64,000 nucleotides of DNA from assembly GCA_001599815.1 (NCBI GenBank), contig BCIA01000003.1, forward strand, positions 4,774,001 through 4,838,000, given 5' to 3'. The number at the start of each line of letters is the position of its first letter. Within the stretch, counting starts at the first letter, position 1. The stretch is from Furcasterigmium furcatum. Its lineage: Eukaryota > Ascomycota > Sordariomycetes > Glomerellales > Plectosphaerellaceae. Positions 33,323-43,505 of the stretch are shown piece by piece. Made by a program: the position numbers and the translations under genes. The notes below the pieces were generated by a model that saw only the letters and a list, made by a program, of their open reading frames with translations, did not search any database and had not been told where the DNA came from.

Positions 33323-33741
33323 GGGCAGGGCAGGCAAGGTAATGATATACGAGCAATGGAACATAACATACATCAAATCTACATTAATTTTAATACATCT
33401 TTGGAATGGCAAATGCCAGCCACCGAAGTATGCCGTACAGGCGTCGATATCGTGTGCGCTCAGGTGCCTCAGACGAAGCCACCGCTCAGGCAGGAAGGCG
33501 GTGAGGCGACGAGGCGGCGGCAGTTGCTCCTGAGCTCCAACGGCAGAATTAGTTGCCCCACCATAGCTTCCAGAAACCTCCAAATACAAACGCCCCGCGT
33601 AGCAAACGGGAAACTCAATAACTTCCAGGTTCCATCTGAACCTTGACACACCTACTTAAACCACCGAGCCAGACCTTCCAGCGCCCCGATTTCACCTTCA
33701 ATCCTCCGCAAACACCTCCCTTCCGGTCCTGCCTGCCCAAC
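33323..33741. other. intergenic region between ERG7 and SGT1
   Basis: This 419-bp stretch holds the 3' UTR of ERG7 and the promoter of the downstream gene. No gene is seen. Confidence 0.5.
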
Positions 33742-35089
33742 ATGTCGACCACCGACGGCCAGGACGGCCTCGCCCTCGTCGAGGCGAAGGACTACGCCAA
33801 AGCGCTCCCCAAGCTCAACAGCGCGCTCAGGGCCTCCTCCTCCCCCGCCTGGCTGATCGCGCGCGCCAAGTGCCACATCGCCGCGCAGAACTACACCTCC
33901 GCCCTCCACGATGCCGAGGCCGCCTATCTCTCGGCCTCCAACCGCGGCTCCAGGCCCCTTATGACCGACGCACAGTACCGACGCGCCGTCGCCCTCTTCC
34001 GCCTCGGCCAGACCACCGATGCCGACGTCTGCGCCCACTGGACCATGAAGCTCGCCGAGGGCGTGCCCATGAGGGACCCGTCCTTGAAGGACCCCGCCGG
34101 CGAGACGGGCGGTTTCTGGCGCCCGGACCGCGAGGCGCTGCTGGCGCAGATCAAGAGCGTCACGGCGCCTGTCTCGCAGGGCGACATGACTTCGAAGAAG
34201 TACGGATCCATCTGGAATACGGCCGGGGCCCTGCGGCTGCAGATTATCCCGCAGATCGACAAGTTCGGCCCGGACGACGAGAAGAGGCGGATCACGGTGC
34301 CGTTTGTGCCGGTCGAGAGGAAGAAGGACGAGGAGGAGGACGAGCTCGTCAAGGAGGCGGTCGCGGAGAAGAAGGCGGCCGAGGCGGCGGCAAAGGCCGA
34401 GAAACCCAAGGAGGCGAGGGTCGACTTCTTCCAGAGCAACACGACCATGACCGCATCGGTGTTTGCCAAGGGCGTGCCGAAGGATGCCTTCAAGGCGGAG
34501 ATCACCGCGGACACGGTACGTCAAGAGGACATGAGGCTGCGTTTCGAAAGCTAACTAACCTGTCCAGGTCCGCCTCAGCCATATCCCGGGCTACGAGCCG
34601 TGGTACGAGATCCCGCTCTGGGGCCGGATCGACCCCGCGCAGTCCAAGTACACCGTCACGCCGAACAAGGTGGAGCTCTCCCTCCGCAAGGCCGAGGCCG
34701 TCAAGTGGCCTACGCTTCGCGGCGACACCAACGCATCAGCGACCGCGCCCGCGCCTGCTGCTGCTCCGATCAGCCAGCCCACCCCCGCTGCGGCCCCGGC
34801 GGAGGCCAAGCCGACGACCACGTCCCCCAGCTATCCCACCTCCTCCCGCACGGGCGCCAAGAACTGGGACAAGGTCCTCCAGGAGGAGAACGTCGACGAG
34901 AAGGAGTCGGTGAACGACTTCTTCAAGCACCTGTACAAGGACGCCACCGACGACCAGAGGCGCGCGATGATGAAGTCCTTCACGGAGAGCAACGGGACGT
35001 CCCTCAGCACGAACTGGGCGGACGTCAAGGACGGCAAGGTGGAGACGGTGCCCCCCGAGGGCGTCGTGCCGAAGAAGTGGGATTCTTAG
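33742..35089 (+). CDS. SGT1: SGT1-like co-chaperone (TPR, CS and SGS domains)
   Basis: Adaptor between Hsp90 and SCF ligases or kinetochore assembly factors. Exons are 33742-34515 and 34568-35089 (52-nt intron), giving 431 aa. Residues about 5-110 form TPR repeats (LVEAKDYAKALPKLNSALRA, then AQNYTSALHDAEAAYL). After a charged, Glu/Lys-rich linker the CS domain begins at VDFFQSNTTMTASVFAKGVP, and the intron falls inside it. A Pro/Ala-rich hinge leads to the SGS domain: KNWDKVLQEE, then VNDFFKHLYKDATDDQRRAM, MMKSFTESNGTSLSTNW. This is full-length SGT1 architecture. Confidence 0.95.
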
Positions 35090-35461
35090 GCCGAGCGCCC
35101 GGGAGATGATGGGTGGGAAAGACGAGTTCAAGATGGTCTTGGACTGCGATGGTAGTTCGGCGGTTTTTGCTAAGAGCTGCCGCGTTGGGTGTTACGGGGG
35201 AGGTTCAGGTGCAGCAGCTCCTCGGCATCGCTCCGAGACGGAGGATTGTGGGAATGGGGAGGCTCCTTCACGCTGCATTGACGACTGAAACGAATACATG
35301 ATCTTTCTACATCACCGGTCTCCGCTCGCCACGCCCCGGACACGTTATGGGATGCGCAGAGCGGTGGGGGTTGTTTGGGGTCCTGGTTTACAGATTCCGC
35401 TGATATGCCTATTGTATAGTAGAGGGGTATCCAAGTGGACGCTGGCACATGCTACGTGGTC
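35090..35461. other. convergent intergenic region
   Basis: This 372-bp stretch separates the stops of SGT1 and the dioxygenase gene. No gene or repeat is seen. Confidence 0.5.
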
Positions 35462-37042
35462 TTAATACGGGCGGTCATTACGGTCGGGAAATGCCCTTTC
35501 AAAACGCTCGGTCACCTCGGCCGTATCCTCCGCTTGCGTAGATCGTCGCTCCTGGTTGATCCTGACCTTGTTCTCCTCCCACGTCGGGGCGCCGGGGTAT
35601 TTCCACATCAGCGAGTCCCTCAGCTCCCTGGCGTTCCTTGGGCCGGGGGTGGGCAGCTTCAGGCGGGATCGGAGGATGTGCTGTGGGATGCGCCGGGTCA
35701 TGCTCTTCCACTCGTCCTGGTGGACGTAGGTGCCGTGCAGGTGGCGGCCGCCGGTGGAGGGGTCGAAGGCCTCGCGGCCGTGGAGGACGCGGTGGTTGTC
35801 GAAGACGGCGCACTCGCCGGCCTTGAGGCGGTGGCGGTAGACGTGTGCGGGGTCGTCGATGAGGGACTGCAGGTGGACGGCGCCGGCGTGCCACTCGTCG
35901 AAGTATCTCTTGTTCAGGCTGGTGCGTGGCCTGGCGAAGCGGCCCTGGAAGGGGGGCGACCACCAGAGGTTGGTGAAGGTCGGGAACTTCTGTGAGGGGT
36001 CGAAGTTGAAGACGTGGCGGGCTTGCTCGTAGAAGAAGCCGTTGGCGTCGTAGTGGTAGGTGACCTTGGGGCGGTTGAGGCCGCTGTACTTTTCGGCGTG
36101 GAACTGGATCATCTCGGTGCCGATGCGGCGGCCGTCGCAGAAGAGGGAGCTGCCGCCCTCGGCGTCGTTCTCGAGGCAGTGGAGGAGCTGGAGCTTGGGA
36201 GGGGTCTCGAGGTAGAGCATGTCGGAGTGGAGGCCGAGGTATTCGCTGGTGTACGCGACGTTCTCGGCCTGGGGCTTGGACTTTACGTCCCAGGTGCGGC
36301 CGTAGAAGGTCTCCTGGAGGGCGCCGAACCTGAGGCCGAGGTCCACGACGGCCTGCTTTGTCTGGGGCACGTCCACGACGAAGACGAGACCCGTGAGCTC
36401 GAGCTCGGCGAGGGCCTCGTTGAAGGTGTCTCCGCCGGCCAGCCAGTCGTCGTAGGTGATGCGCAGCACGCCACGGTGTTCCAGGGCCGAGGCATCCCAG
36501 AGCAGCGGGGACAGATTGCCGAACTGCCGTCGCGGCCGTGAATGCATCATTTTCCCGGTTCCGGAGTGCTCGAGCAGCTTGAGGTCCTCGAGGGTAAAGG
36601 TGGACATGTGTTTGTGCTGGGCGAATCGGGGGATGTCGTTTTCCCAATGCACCTCAACATCACCGTCGGCGTTTTGGAAGACGGATTTTATAGAGATGTC
36701 CAAGGGGATCTCGGACGTGGCGAAGCTCTTGTTGCCAGAGGACGGACTCCTGCTCTGGGGACAGGCGTCCCGTAGAATGGCGGCGGGCAACCAGCGCGGC
36801 GATTCGGTGCCGCTCACTTCGATGAACAAAGAGTCGCCGTTTCTGCTTCGGGAGTAATGGCGCTCGGCGTTGTCGCGCGGTTGTGCTTGGAACCGGGATT
36901 CTGTCGCGGCGGTGGTGTAGTATCGCGTGATGGTGGACTTGTGCCGGGGAAGAGGTCGGCGTTCATGGAGGGAGGCGAGCCCATTGAGGCGCCTCGCCGG
37001 TCTGACGCCGAGGGCGCGGGCACATCGAGTTACGGCGCGCAT
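35462..37042 (-). CDS. gamma-butyrobetaine / trimethyllysine dioxygenase-family protein
   Basis: Fe(II)/2-oxoglutarate dioxygenase of 526 aa without introns. The basic, Ser/Arg-rich first 45 residues look like a mitochondrial targeting sequence. The N-terminal family domain has the LRDAC signature (compare LRDNCxC in BBOX1). Its Cys set is reduced: LRDACPQSR has one Cys where zinc-binding relatives have three, so the zinc site may be lost. The catalytic domain shows the H-x-D of GLHSDMLYLETP and the distal His in RHLHGTYVHQDEW. Relatives act in carnitine synthesis. The altered Cys motif means a different substrate is possible. It is convergent with SGT1. Confidence 0.85.
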   Translation of the reverse strand: MRAVTRCARALGVRPARRLNGLASLHERRPLPRHKSTITRYYTTAATESRFQAQPRDNAERHYSRSRNGDSLFIEVSGTESPRWLPAAILRDACPQSRSPSSGNKSFATSEIPLDISIKSVFQNADGDVEVHWENDIPRFAQHKHMSTFTLEDLKLLEHSGTGKMMHSRPRRQFGNLSPLLWDASALEHRGVLRITYDDWLAGGDTFNEALAELELTGLVFVVDVPQTKQAVVDLGLRFGALQETFYGRTWDVKSKPQAENVAYTSEYLGLHSDMLYLETPPKLQLLHCLENDAEGGSSLFCDGRRIGTEMIQFHAEKYSGLNRPKVTYHYDANGFFYEQARHVFNFDPSQKFPTFTNLWWSPPFQGRFARPRTSLNKRYFDEWHAGAVHLQSLIDDPAHVYRHRLKAGECAVFDNHRVLHGREAFDPSTGGRHLHGTYVHQDEWKSMTRRIPQHILRSRLKLPTPGPRNARELRDSLMWKYPGAPTWEENKVRINQERRSTQAEDTAEVTERFERAFPDRNDRPY

Positions 37043-37410
37043 CGGGGCGCGAATTCTGTGGGGGAGGTGATGTGGTAACGGCCGACGGGTGTGAAAGAAA
37101 GAAGATGTTCGCTTTTTGGGGACCTGAACAACTGAGGTGCTCCTGCCGCCAGCCGAGGCCCAGCCGTTGATCCGGACCGGGAGTTCCCCGCCAAGTTAGG
37201 TCAGCCCGGCCAGCTCCAGTGGAGGCTTGCAGGGCGGCGGAAGGTAATGTGGACCCTCGTCCCCCACTTCCAGGTTCATTGCCACCGGCATCTGACAACT
37301 CACGAGGCCGTAAATACACGGCTGCCATCCGTCTCTACCCTGCATGAAGGAGTATTGGAACTAGTATCATACGAAGCAGCGACGCGATTTTCATTATTCA
37401 TCTCATACTA
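37043..37410. other. intergenic region
   Basis: This 368-bp stretch upstream of the dioxygenase holds its promoter and the 3' flank of the reductase. No gene is seen. Confidence 0.5.
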
Positions 37411-38653
37411 TTAGACCTTGTACACGATCTTGTAGTTAGAAATGACCCCGTCACGGTATTCCCGGAATCCCGTTGGTACAGAGTCCAGTCCCTTCAAGAC
37501 CTTCGGCGTATTCGGCTTGATGACTCCAGAGGAGAGAAGCTTAGGCAGTTCCTCAAAGAACTTGGCCGAAAGCTCATGATCCTCCTTATGCACCTGTAAA
37601 TCCGATGAATAATTGACTTGAATATTAATCTCCAAGATGACTTACCGGCCAGTAGAAATCCTTATACCTATGCTCCTTCAAGAACGCCGTCCAGACAAGC
37701 ACATCTGTCACCGTAGTCTGCTTGGTCACATTCTCGGTGAAAGCCTTGCCCGGACGAACAGTGCACAGGCCGCCACCCTGGGCGGAGATTGCCTGCGATG
37801 CAGTGACCGAGGACGAGTCGTTGCCGATGGTGTCGAACACGTACTTCAGGCTGGAGTTCGTAGCGGCCTTGATGGTCTCTATTACCTTGGCGTCACGGTA
37901 GTCGAAAGCGTGACTAGCACCGAGGGACTTGACCAGATCGTGGTGTCGGGGGCTGCAAGTCGTCACAACGTTAAGGCCGTAGTACTTAGCGATCTGGATG
38001 GCGTAAAGCCCGACGCTTGCTGTAATGCTTCAGTTCATGCGCCACATGCCATCAGTTTGACTTACAGCTTCCGCCCCAAACGAGAACAGTCTCTCCAGAC
38101 TGCTGAGGTATGTTGAGACAGTCCTTGGAGAAGAGAGCGAGCAGTGCTGTGCACGCGGCGAGGGGCACTGTGGAGGCCTGCTCGGGCGTGACACCTTCGG
38201 GCAAAGGGAAGCAAATGTGTTCATCTGCGAGGGTGTACTCGCTGTAGCTGCCCAATCCCTTGATCTCGCCTGTTCAGACGAAAGTTTGTATGATGAGTAG
38301 CATGAGGGGATCCAGGACGGTAACTAACCTCCCCAAATTAGACCAGCAATAACGGTACCGGTCTTGATCCTGCTCACTTTGTGACCCGTCTTCTCAACCG
38401 TACCGACAAAGTCACAACCAAGAACCGCATCGTCGCCAAAGGCATCAGCGTCAAGCGATTGGACTAGACAGAGGATTAGAATCAACGATCACTAAATTTA
38501 GGACTTCAAGTATGGCTCACTATCGGTAGGGTTCTGGGCGACATGAGAAATCTTCACTAGAACCTGATGTTCGCCTGGAGTCGGCACAGGAATGGTTTCC
38601 TTGGACAGTTTGCCGCCTTTGGTGACGAGTGCTGTAGCGGTGGTAGGGGCCAT
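37411..38653 (-). CDS. medium-chain dehydrogenase/reductase, enoyl-reductase type
   Basis: NADPH-dependent oxidoreductase of the MDR superfamily, in the fungal zinc-free branch that includes trans-acting enoyl reductases. Exons are 38653-38521, 38463-38329, 38269-38066, 38019-37646 and 37593-37411, giving 342 aa. It has the GroES-like N-domain with QVLVKISHVAQNPTD and LGCDFVGTV, where zinc enzymes would have a Cys ligand pair. The Rossmann part carries VWGGSSSVGLYAIQIAKYYG, split by intron 3. The C-terminus ends in SNYKIVYKV. There is no polyketide synthase nearby, so a role as a stand-alone quinone or enone reductase is more likely. Confidence 0.92.
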
Positions 38654-40141
38654 TTTGGATGTTTCTGGTTACTGTTCTTTTCGAAGGAGGTCTTGCTTGT
38701 GATGTGAGCTCTATTCTTTCCGGGCGGCTGCAGCCCTTTTAAGTGTCCAGCGCAGCGGGGCCCTCGGCCCTCTGTTGATGAGATCGTCGACCTTTTACCC
38801 ACCGAGAGGGTGATATTCATCCTTGATTTATAATTGATGTCGTCAGAAGTGCGTCCCTCGAAATCCGCTTATAAATTACCTCTAGGAGTGGATTGTTCAG
38901 GCACGTTGGTACGTCTGTGGCCAGCGGGGTCAGGAAGAACGCGCCAGTCTCTGAGAGGATGCCCTCATCGTGACCCTGAATACTGTTGGATCCTACGAAC
39001 CTCTTACTTTGGTGACAGTAGTGTTACGTACCATGGAGTGGACATAATCAGCATCAATATACACATACACCATAACAGTCTATAGCAACCCTCAAACGTC
39101 AAGTTTGAGATAGTTTTTTATATGGACTGGTTGTCGAGTTGAAATACGAAGCTGAGGCTGCTGGTGGGTCAGGAGACGGACGGTCTATTTTTGATCACAT
39201 ATGCCACCGAGGACGATGGGCAGATGACGCGCCACGAGTCCCAGGGGTTGGTCATGCCTCCTGAGATAAGTCCGTACAATAGAGAGACACCATGCTGAGG
39301 AGGAAGATGGCGTTCCCTACCCAGTCGACGCGAGCCACCTTCCCCTTGAGGTCTCGTTTGGCGCCCTCTTTTGAAATCTGACTTGACGGCGGCTTCAATG
39401 TAAGATGTTGGCGCTTGCAGATTGCTGAATAAACAACAGCCGCGCCTAGGCTTTCCGTATGCAATTGGGCAACTCTGTTGGATTTGTCAACATGTCATCA
39501 TTTCGGAGATATCACATGGGCTCTTCCCGCGGCATGGCCTCAGACGTGCATACTGCACGTGGGGGGCAAGTTCTATCAAATAATTAAGAAGCCGTAGATA
39601 AGAACGTGCACAAACTGATGGGTGTGAACTTGTATGTATGCCAGTTGCGGAAGCTGTTGAGCGATTTTTCCTGAGTGAGAGATTGTGGCGCTCCGGGCCG
39701 TTCCATAAAGGGGCCGACTACGCCTCCGGAAGATTCTTTCTGCACAACTCGAAGCGCCGTAGAAATTGTGGCGGACGGCAGCGCGGCACTTATTGTAAGT
39801 GTATTCAAGATTGCCCCGGTTTTACTGCAGATCATACCAGGAAAGGGAAAGCTCTACACTGCCATCTGATAAGTTGAATAGGACTGTTGTCTCGCCGCAT
39901 GCTTCTCAACCATACGTCGTGACACGAGAGCTTCATTTCATCGGACATGGAAGTTTTCTGGGCTAACGCCACCAAGAGATAGAACTTGTACAGCAGGGCG
40001 GGTGAGGTTTTACCACGGCCTTCGAAATCCATAAAGATGGACTGTTCAGCCCGGTCTCATGATCTCATCTTGCCCCCTTTCTCATCAAGCAGCTTCCTGA
40101 CCAGACCAACCTGAGCGACAAAAGCTACAGTCATTCAAAAG
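38654..40141. other. AT-richer intergenic region with a gene relic
   Basis: This is 1.5 kb of lower-GC sequence than the flanking genes. It includes the MFS relic at 39184-39464. The rest shows no supported gene. Confidence 0.5.
39184..39464 (-). pseudogene. relic of a 14-spanner MFS drug transporter
   Basis: The minus strand encodes a piece of an MFS carrier in broken frames: KRDLKGKVARVDWVGNAIFL (the loop before a membrane span), then after a frame change LLYGLISGGMTNPWDSWRVI, then after another change PIVLGG before a stop. The order and spacing match multidrug MFS carriers (D-W-x-G-N, then P-W-x-S-W-R). No start, no other spans and no plausible introns connect the pieces. This is a truncated, frameshifted fragment. 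Confidence 0.7.
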
Positions 40142-41849
40142 ATGAAATTCTTGAACATCCTGGCAACTGGCCTCTTCGGGTTTGCCGTTGAGGCCGCAAG
40201 GCCTTGCAACGGCACTGCCGAGGTCAAGATGGCGCGGATCAAGGAACTGCTCACGCCTCAGCTCTCTGAGAACGCCACGATTATCTTTCGCGACTCAGAG
40301 AGATGGTATGATGTTACTCATCGTGCTGCTGCTCCCCGCGTCGACCCGGGATATCTCGCCGTTGTCGATGTAGCGGCCGAAGACGACGTCGTGAATACGG
40401 TACGTGACGAGCAGTTTCATGAAGAACAGGAATATCTTCTGACTCTTTACAGATCAAAGTCGCTAATGAGATCGGAGTCCCGTTCCTGGCCGTTACTGGT
40501 GCCCACGGCTGGACGGACGATATCAGCAAGATCCAGGACGGAATTCAGATCCGCATGCGTGGCCTCAACTACGCCGGTGTCGGCCCCAACAATGACACCG
40601 CATTTGCCGGCGGCGGTATCATTCAATACGAACTCGTTCATGCTCTGTACCCGTATGGAAAGCAAGCTGGTAAATCTGCCATGCACTGTTATTTGAATCC
40701 CGCACAAGAACGCGAAGAACGATCAACTGACAAGCATGTTTCCCCTAGTCCACGGTCTCTGCGAGTGCGTCTCCATCATGGGTCCTCTCCTGGGTGGCGG
40801 TCACAGCGTGCTCCAGGGTGAACATGGTTTCGCTGCTGATAACTTGGTCTCGGCCAAGGTCGCTCTCCACGACGCTACTGTTGTCCGTGCCTCGGCCACT
40901 GAAAACGAAGATCTCTTCTGGGGCCTTCGTGGTGCTGGTCACAACTTGGGTATTGTCCTTGAGTTCGAGGTCAAAGCTTTCGACATCCACCCGGATCCTT
41001 GGACATTTATGACCCTTGTCTATGACGCGGACAAGATTGAAGAGTACTTCGAAGCCTGGAACGAGCTCGAGGACGCCATTGCCGACCCCGGTCTGGTTGT
41101 CCTGAACGGGTATTACCGCAGCTTGCCGGAGATCAATGCTGAGAAGGTGAGCAAATAGCGCCGTATTTGTTGCCGCAGGTCACATCTAGCAACACTTGCT
41201 AACAATGCTCCAGCCTGTCCTCGTCATGGAGCTCATCTACCAGGGTTACGATACTGCCGCTCCCCAGTACATTGAGGCCTATCGGGCCATCGGCCCCATT
41301 CACGAAGAGACCATTACCGATATTTACTGGGATGAGCTCTTCGACATCACCAATTTCGGTCGTGAAGACCGGGTCTGTGTCCCCAGTCAGAATTGGGCCG
41401 GCTACGTAAATTCCATCGTCCGCTGGGACCCCGCGTCCATGCGCGAAAGCTACAACATCTTCGCTGACCTTGTCGCCATTGACACCTACAACACTTCCAC
41501 CTTCATCTTCGAGTCCTATGGACGCAAGGGTGTCCGCGACTTTCCCGACGGTTTCAACGCTGTCCCACCGGAGGAGCGCAACAAGCACAACATGCTGGCT
41601 GCCTTCTTGTTCTGGTCCGGTGATGACGAGACTGAGCTCGCCGTTGCCCGTGAGTTTGGAGAGAAGCTCCAGGTTGCCAGCCGCAACGGCGAGATCGCCC
41701 ACTCTTACGTCAACTACGCCATGGGCGGCGAGGAGATTCCGCAGGTGTACGGCCGTGATGTTGACCGCCTCATGAAGCTCCAGGCCATCAAGACAAAGTT
41801 TGATCCTAACAACAAGTTTGGATTCTATGCTTCCCTCGCTGGCGCTTAA
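40142..41849 (+). CDS. FAD-linked oxidase, berberine-bridge-enzyme type, 4 exons
   Basis: Second flavin oxidase of the window, 502 aa. Exons are 40142-40399, 40453-40669, 40749-41146 and 41214-41849. The N-terminus MKFLNILATGLFGFAVEAAR is a likely signal peptide. The FAD domain has His in AVTGAHGWTDD and Cys in GLCECVSIMGPLLGGGHS, the two residues that bind FAD bicovalently in this family. The C-terminal closure reads QAIKTKFDPNNKFGFYASLA. It differs clearly from the enzyme at 8059-9929, so the two are not a recent duplication. The substrate is unknown; family members oxidise sugars, nicotine-type amines or pathway intermediates. Confidence 0.93.
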
Positions 41850-42122
41850 GGGCGAGGAGGATACCCTGAGTAGTTAGAGTCCCTTTCCGCCCTCTCATAG
41901 TTGATTACTAGAACTAGATATAGACTAGCAATCACCAAAGGGTTCTTCTCTGCCGTCGACTGCAACAGAGGTATCTCGCGAGCATGGACCGCCATCGTGT
42001 GAGACTTCTCATTGACGAGACGCGTTTAAGGACGAATCGGTTTCCCAATGACATCCAAAATCGACTCTCAGTTGGTCTAAAAGCAACATAATGTCAAAGA
42101 GACAGACCATCGTACATGTGCT

Positions 42123-42893
42123 CTACTGCTTGCCTCCGATCGCCTCCCAAATCTCCTCGCTCAGCGCCTCGTCCTGCTCAAGCCACCTCTTCAAGCACGC
42201 ATCCTCCCTCGTGATGAGGTCCGCCACCAGCGTCCCGAACACCTCGCTGCCATACGCGCTCAGGTGCGTGTTATCCCCCTCCTTGAGGTTATACCCGTGC
42301 GCCTTCTCCTCCCCGACGGCCTCGACGAACGCCTTGCTGTTCTTGTACAGGTCGATCCACCGCGTCTCCGTCTCCTCCGCTGCCGCGATCGTCCGCACCC
42401 GCTCCTCGCGCAGGCTGTCGTCCGTCTCGTGCGCGCTGACGAAGTTCCGCCTCGTCAGCGGCGTCACGAGGATCGGCGTGCCGCCCAGCGCCTTGATCTC
42501 GCCCGCCAGGCGGCCCAGGTTCGCCTGGTAGTCGTCGAGCGTGATGTTCTTGTCGGGCTTCTGGTCGTTGTGCCCGAACTGGATCGTCACGTAGACGTCG
42601 TGGGTGGCCGTGGCGTTGGCGACGGCTGCGGTCACGAGGTCCCAGTGGCCCTGGGAGACGAAGTCGACGGTGGTGCGCCCGTTGCGGCCGTAGTTGGTCC
42701 CGAATGCCGGCGGGACGAGGAAGGAGAGGAACCCGTCGCCCCAGCCGCCGCCGCCGGCCGACTGGACGGCTGTTGTCGAGTCGCCGGCGAGGAAGAAGGC
42801 CGGCGGCTTCGCGGAGCAGCCGTGAGGGCAGGGGGGCGCTGCTGCGGCGAGAGCTGGCAGCAGAGCTGCGGATGCAATGTGATGCGACTTCAT
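42123..42893 (-). CDS. rhamnogalacturonan acetylesterase (SGNH hydrolase)
   Basis: Secreted pectin-deacetylating esterase of 256 aa, one exon. The signal peptide covers about residues 1-19 (MKSHHIASAALLPALAAAA). The four SGNH blocks are present: FFLAGDSTT (catalytic Ser), GWGDGF with NYGRNGRTT (Gly and oxyanion residues), IQFGHNDQKP (Asn) and DNTHLSAYG (catalytic Asp and His). The block sequences and length match carbohydrate esterase family 12. Such enzymes remove acetyl groups from rhamnogalacturonan I so that the backbone can be degraded, and they fit a plant-associated or saprotrophic fungus. Confidence 0.94.
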   Translation of the reverse strand: MKSHHIASAALLPALAAAAPPCPHGCSAKPPAFFLAGDSTTAVQSAGGGGWGDGFLSFLVPPAFGTNYGRNGRTTVDFVSQGHWDLVTAAVANATATHDVYVTIQFGHNDQKPDKNITLDDYQANLGRLAGEIKALGGTPILVTPLTRRNFVSAHETDDSLREERVRTIAAAEETETRWIDLYKNSKAFVEAVGEEKAHGYNLKEGDNTHLSAYGSEVFGTLVADLITREDACLKRWLEQDEALSEEIWEAIGGKQ

Positions 42894-43505
42894 GCTTCCG
42901 GGCTCAAGTGTCTGGCTGTGGTTGGAACTGAATGGCTAGCATCTCTTCTCGGGCTCTGGCTCTTGGCCTCCTTTTATGCTCTCTCTCCCTGCATACCCAT
43001 CCTGGACGGACGTTCACCACGCGGCGCCTTAGCAAGGGAGCATCATGAAGAAAACGGCATTTTCATGCACGACAGAGCGGAATCGAGCCTCATATTTCTC
43101 CGTCAATGATATCACGCCCCGGTAGCCGTAGCATGGATCGGGGGACAGGCTAACCCCGGATTGCAGATCTTAGCTTCAACGCTCCACGGGGATGGAAAAC
43201 GGCGCTCGCGATGACTTCCTTCAATCGGACGAGCGGACCAACAGCGGCCGATCCACTTCGACGAGGGGTGCTGTGTGGGGTACCGCATCCCCGGAGCCGT
43301 GAGCCGGCTTGGGCAACATTTAAGCACTCAGACTCGATGCGGGAGAGGTTCAGATGGTGGGAACGTAATCTCATGTCTGCTATTTGCAATGGCAGCTGGC
43401 ATTCCGCGGGCATCATCAGGCCCATATGCGTCAAACAAAAATGAGGAAGCTATCCAGCTCGCCCAGAACTCCCAAAAACGCCGGTCCATCCTGAATGGGG
43501 GGTAT
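42894..43505. other. intergenic region
   Basis: This 612-bp stretch lies between tandem minus-strand genes. No gene, RNA or repeat is recognised. Confidence 0.5.

Noticed and set aside
39584..39835. 83-codon minus-strand frame upstream of the MFS relic
   Set aside because: Protein-like, but it matches no MFS segment and has no continuation.
35462..41849. A complete secondary-metabolite cluster
   Set aside because: Tailoring-type enzymes are present, but no backbone enzyme and no intact transporter; only a possible remnant can be argued.
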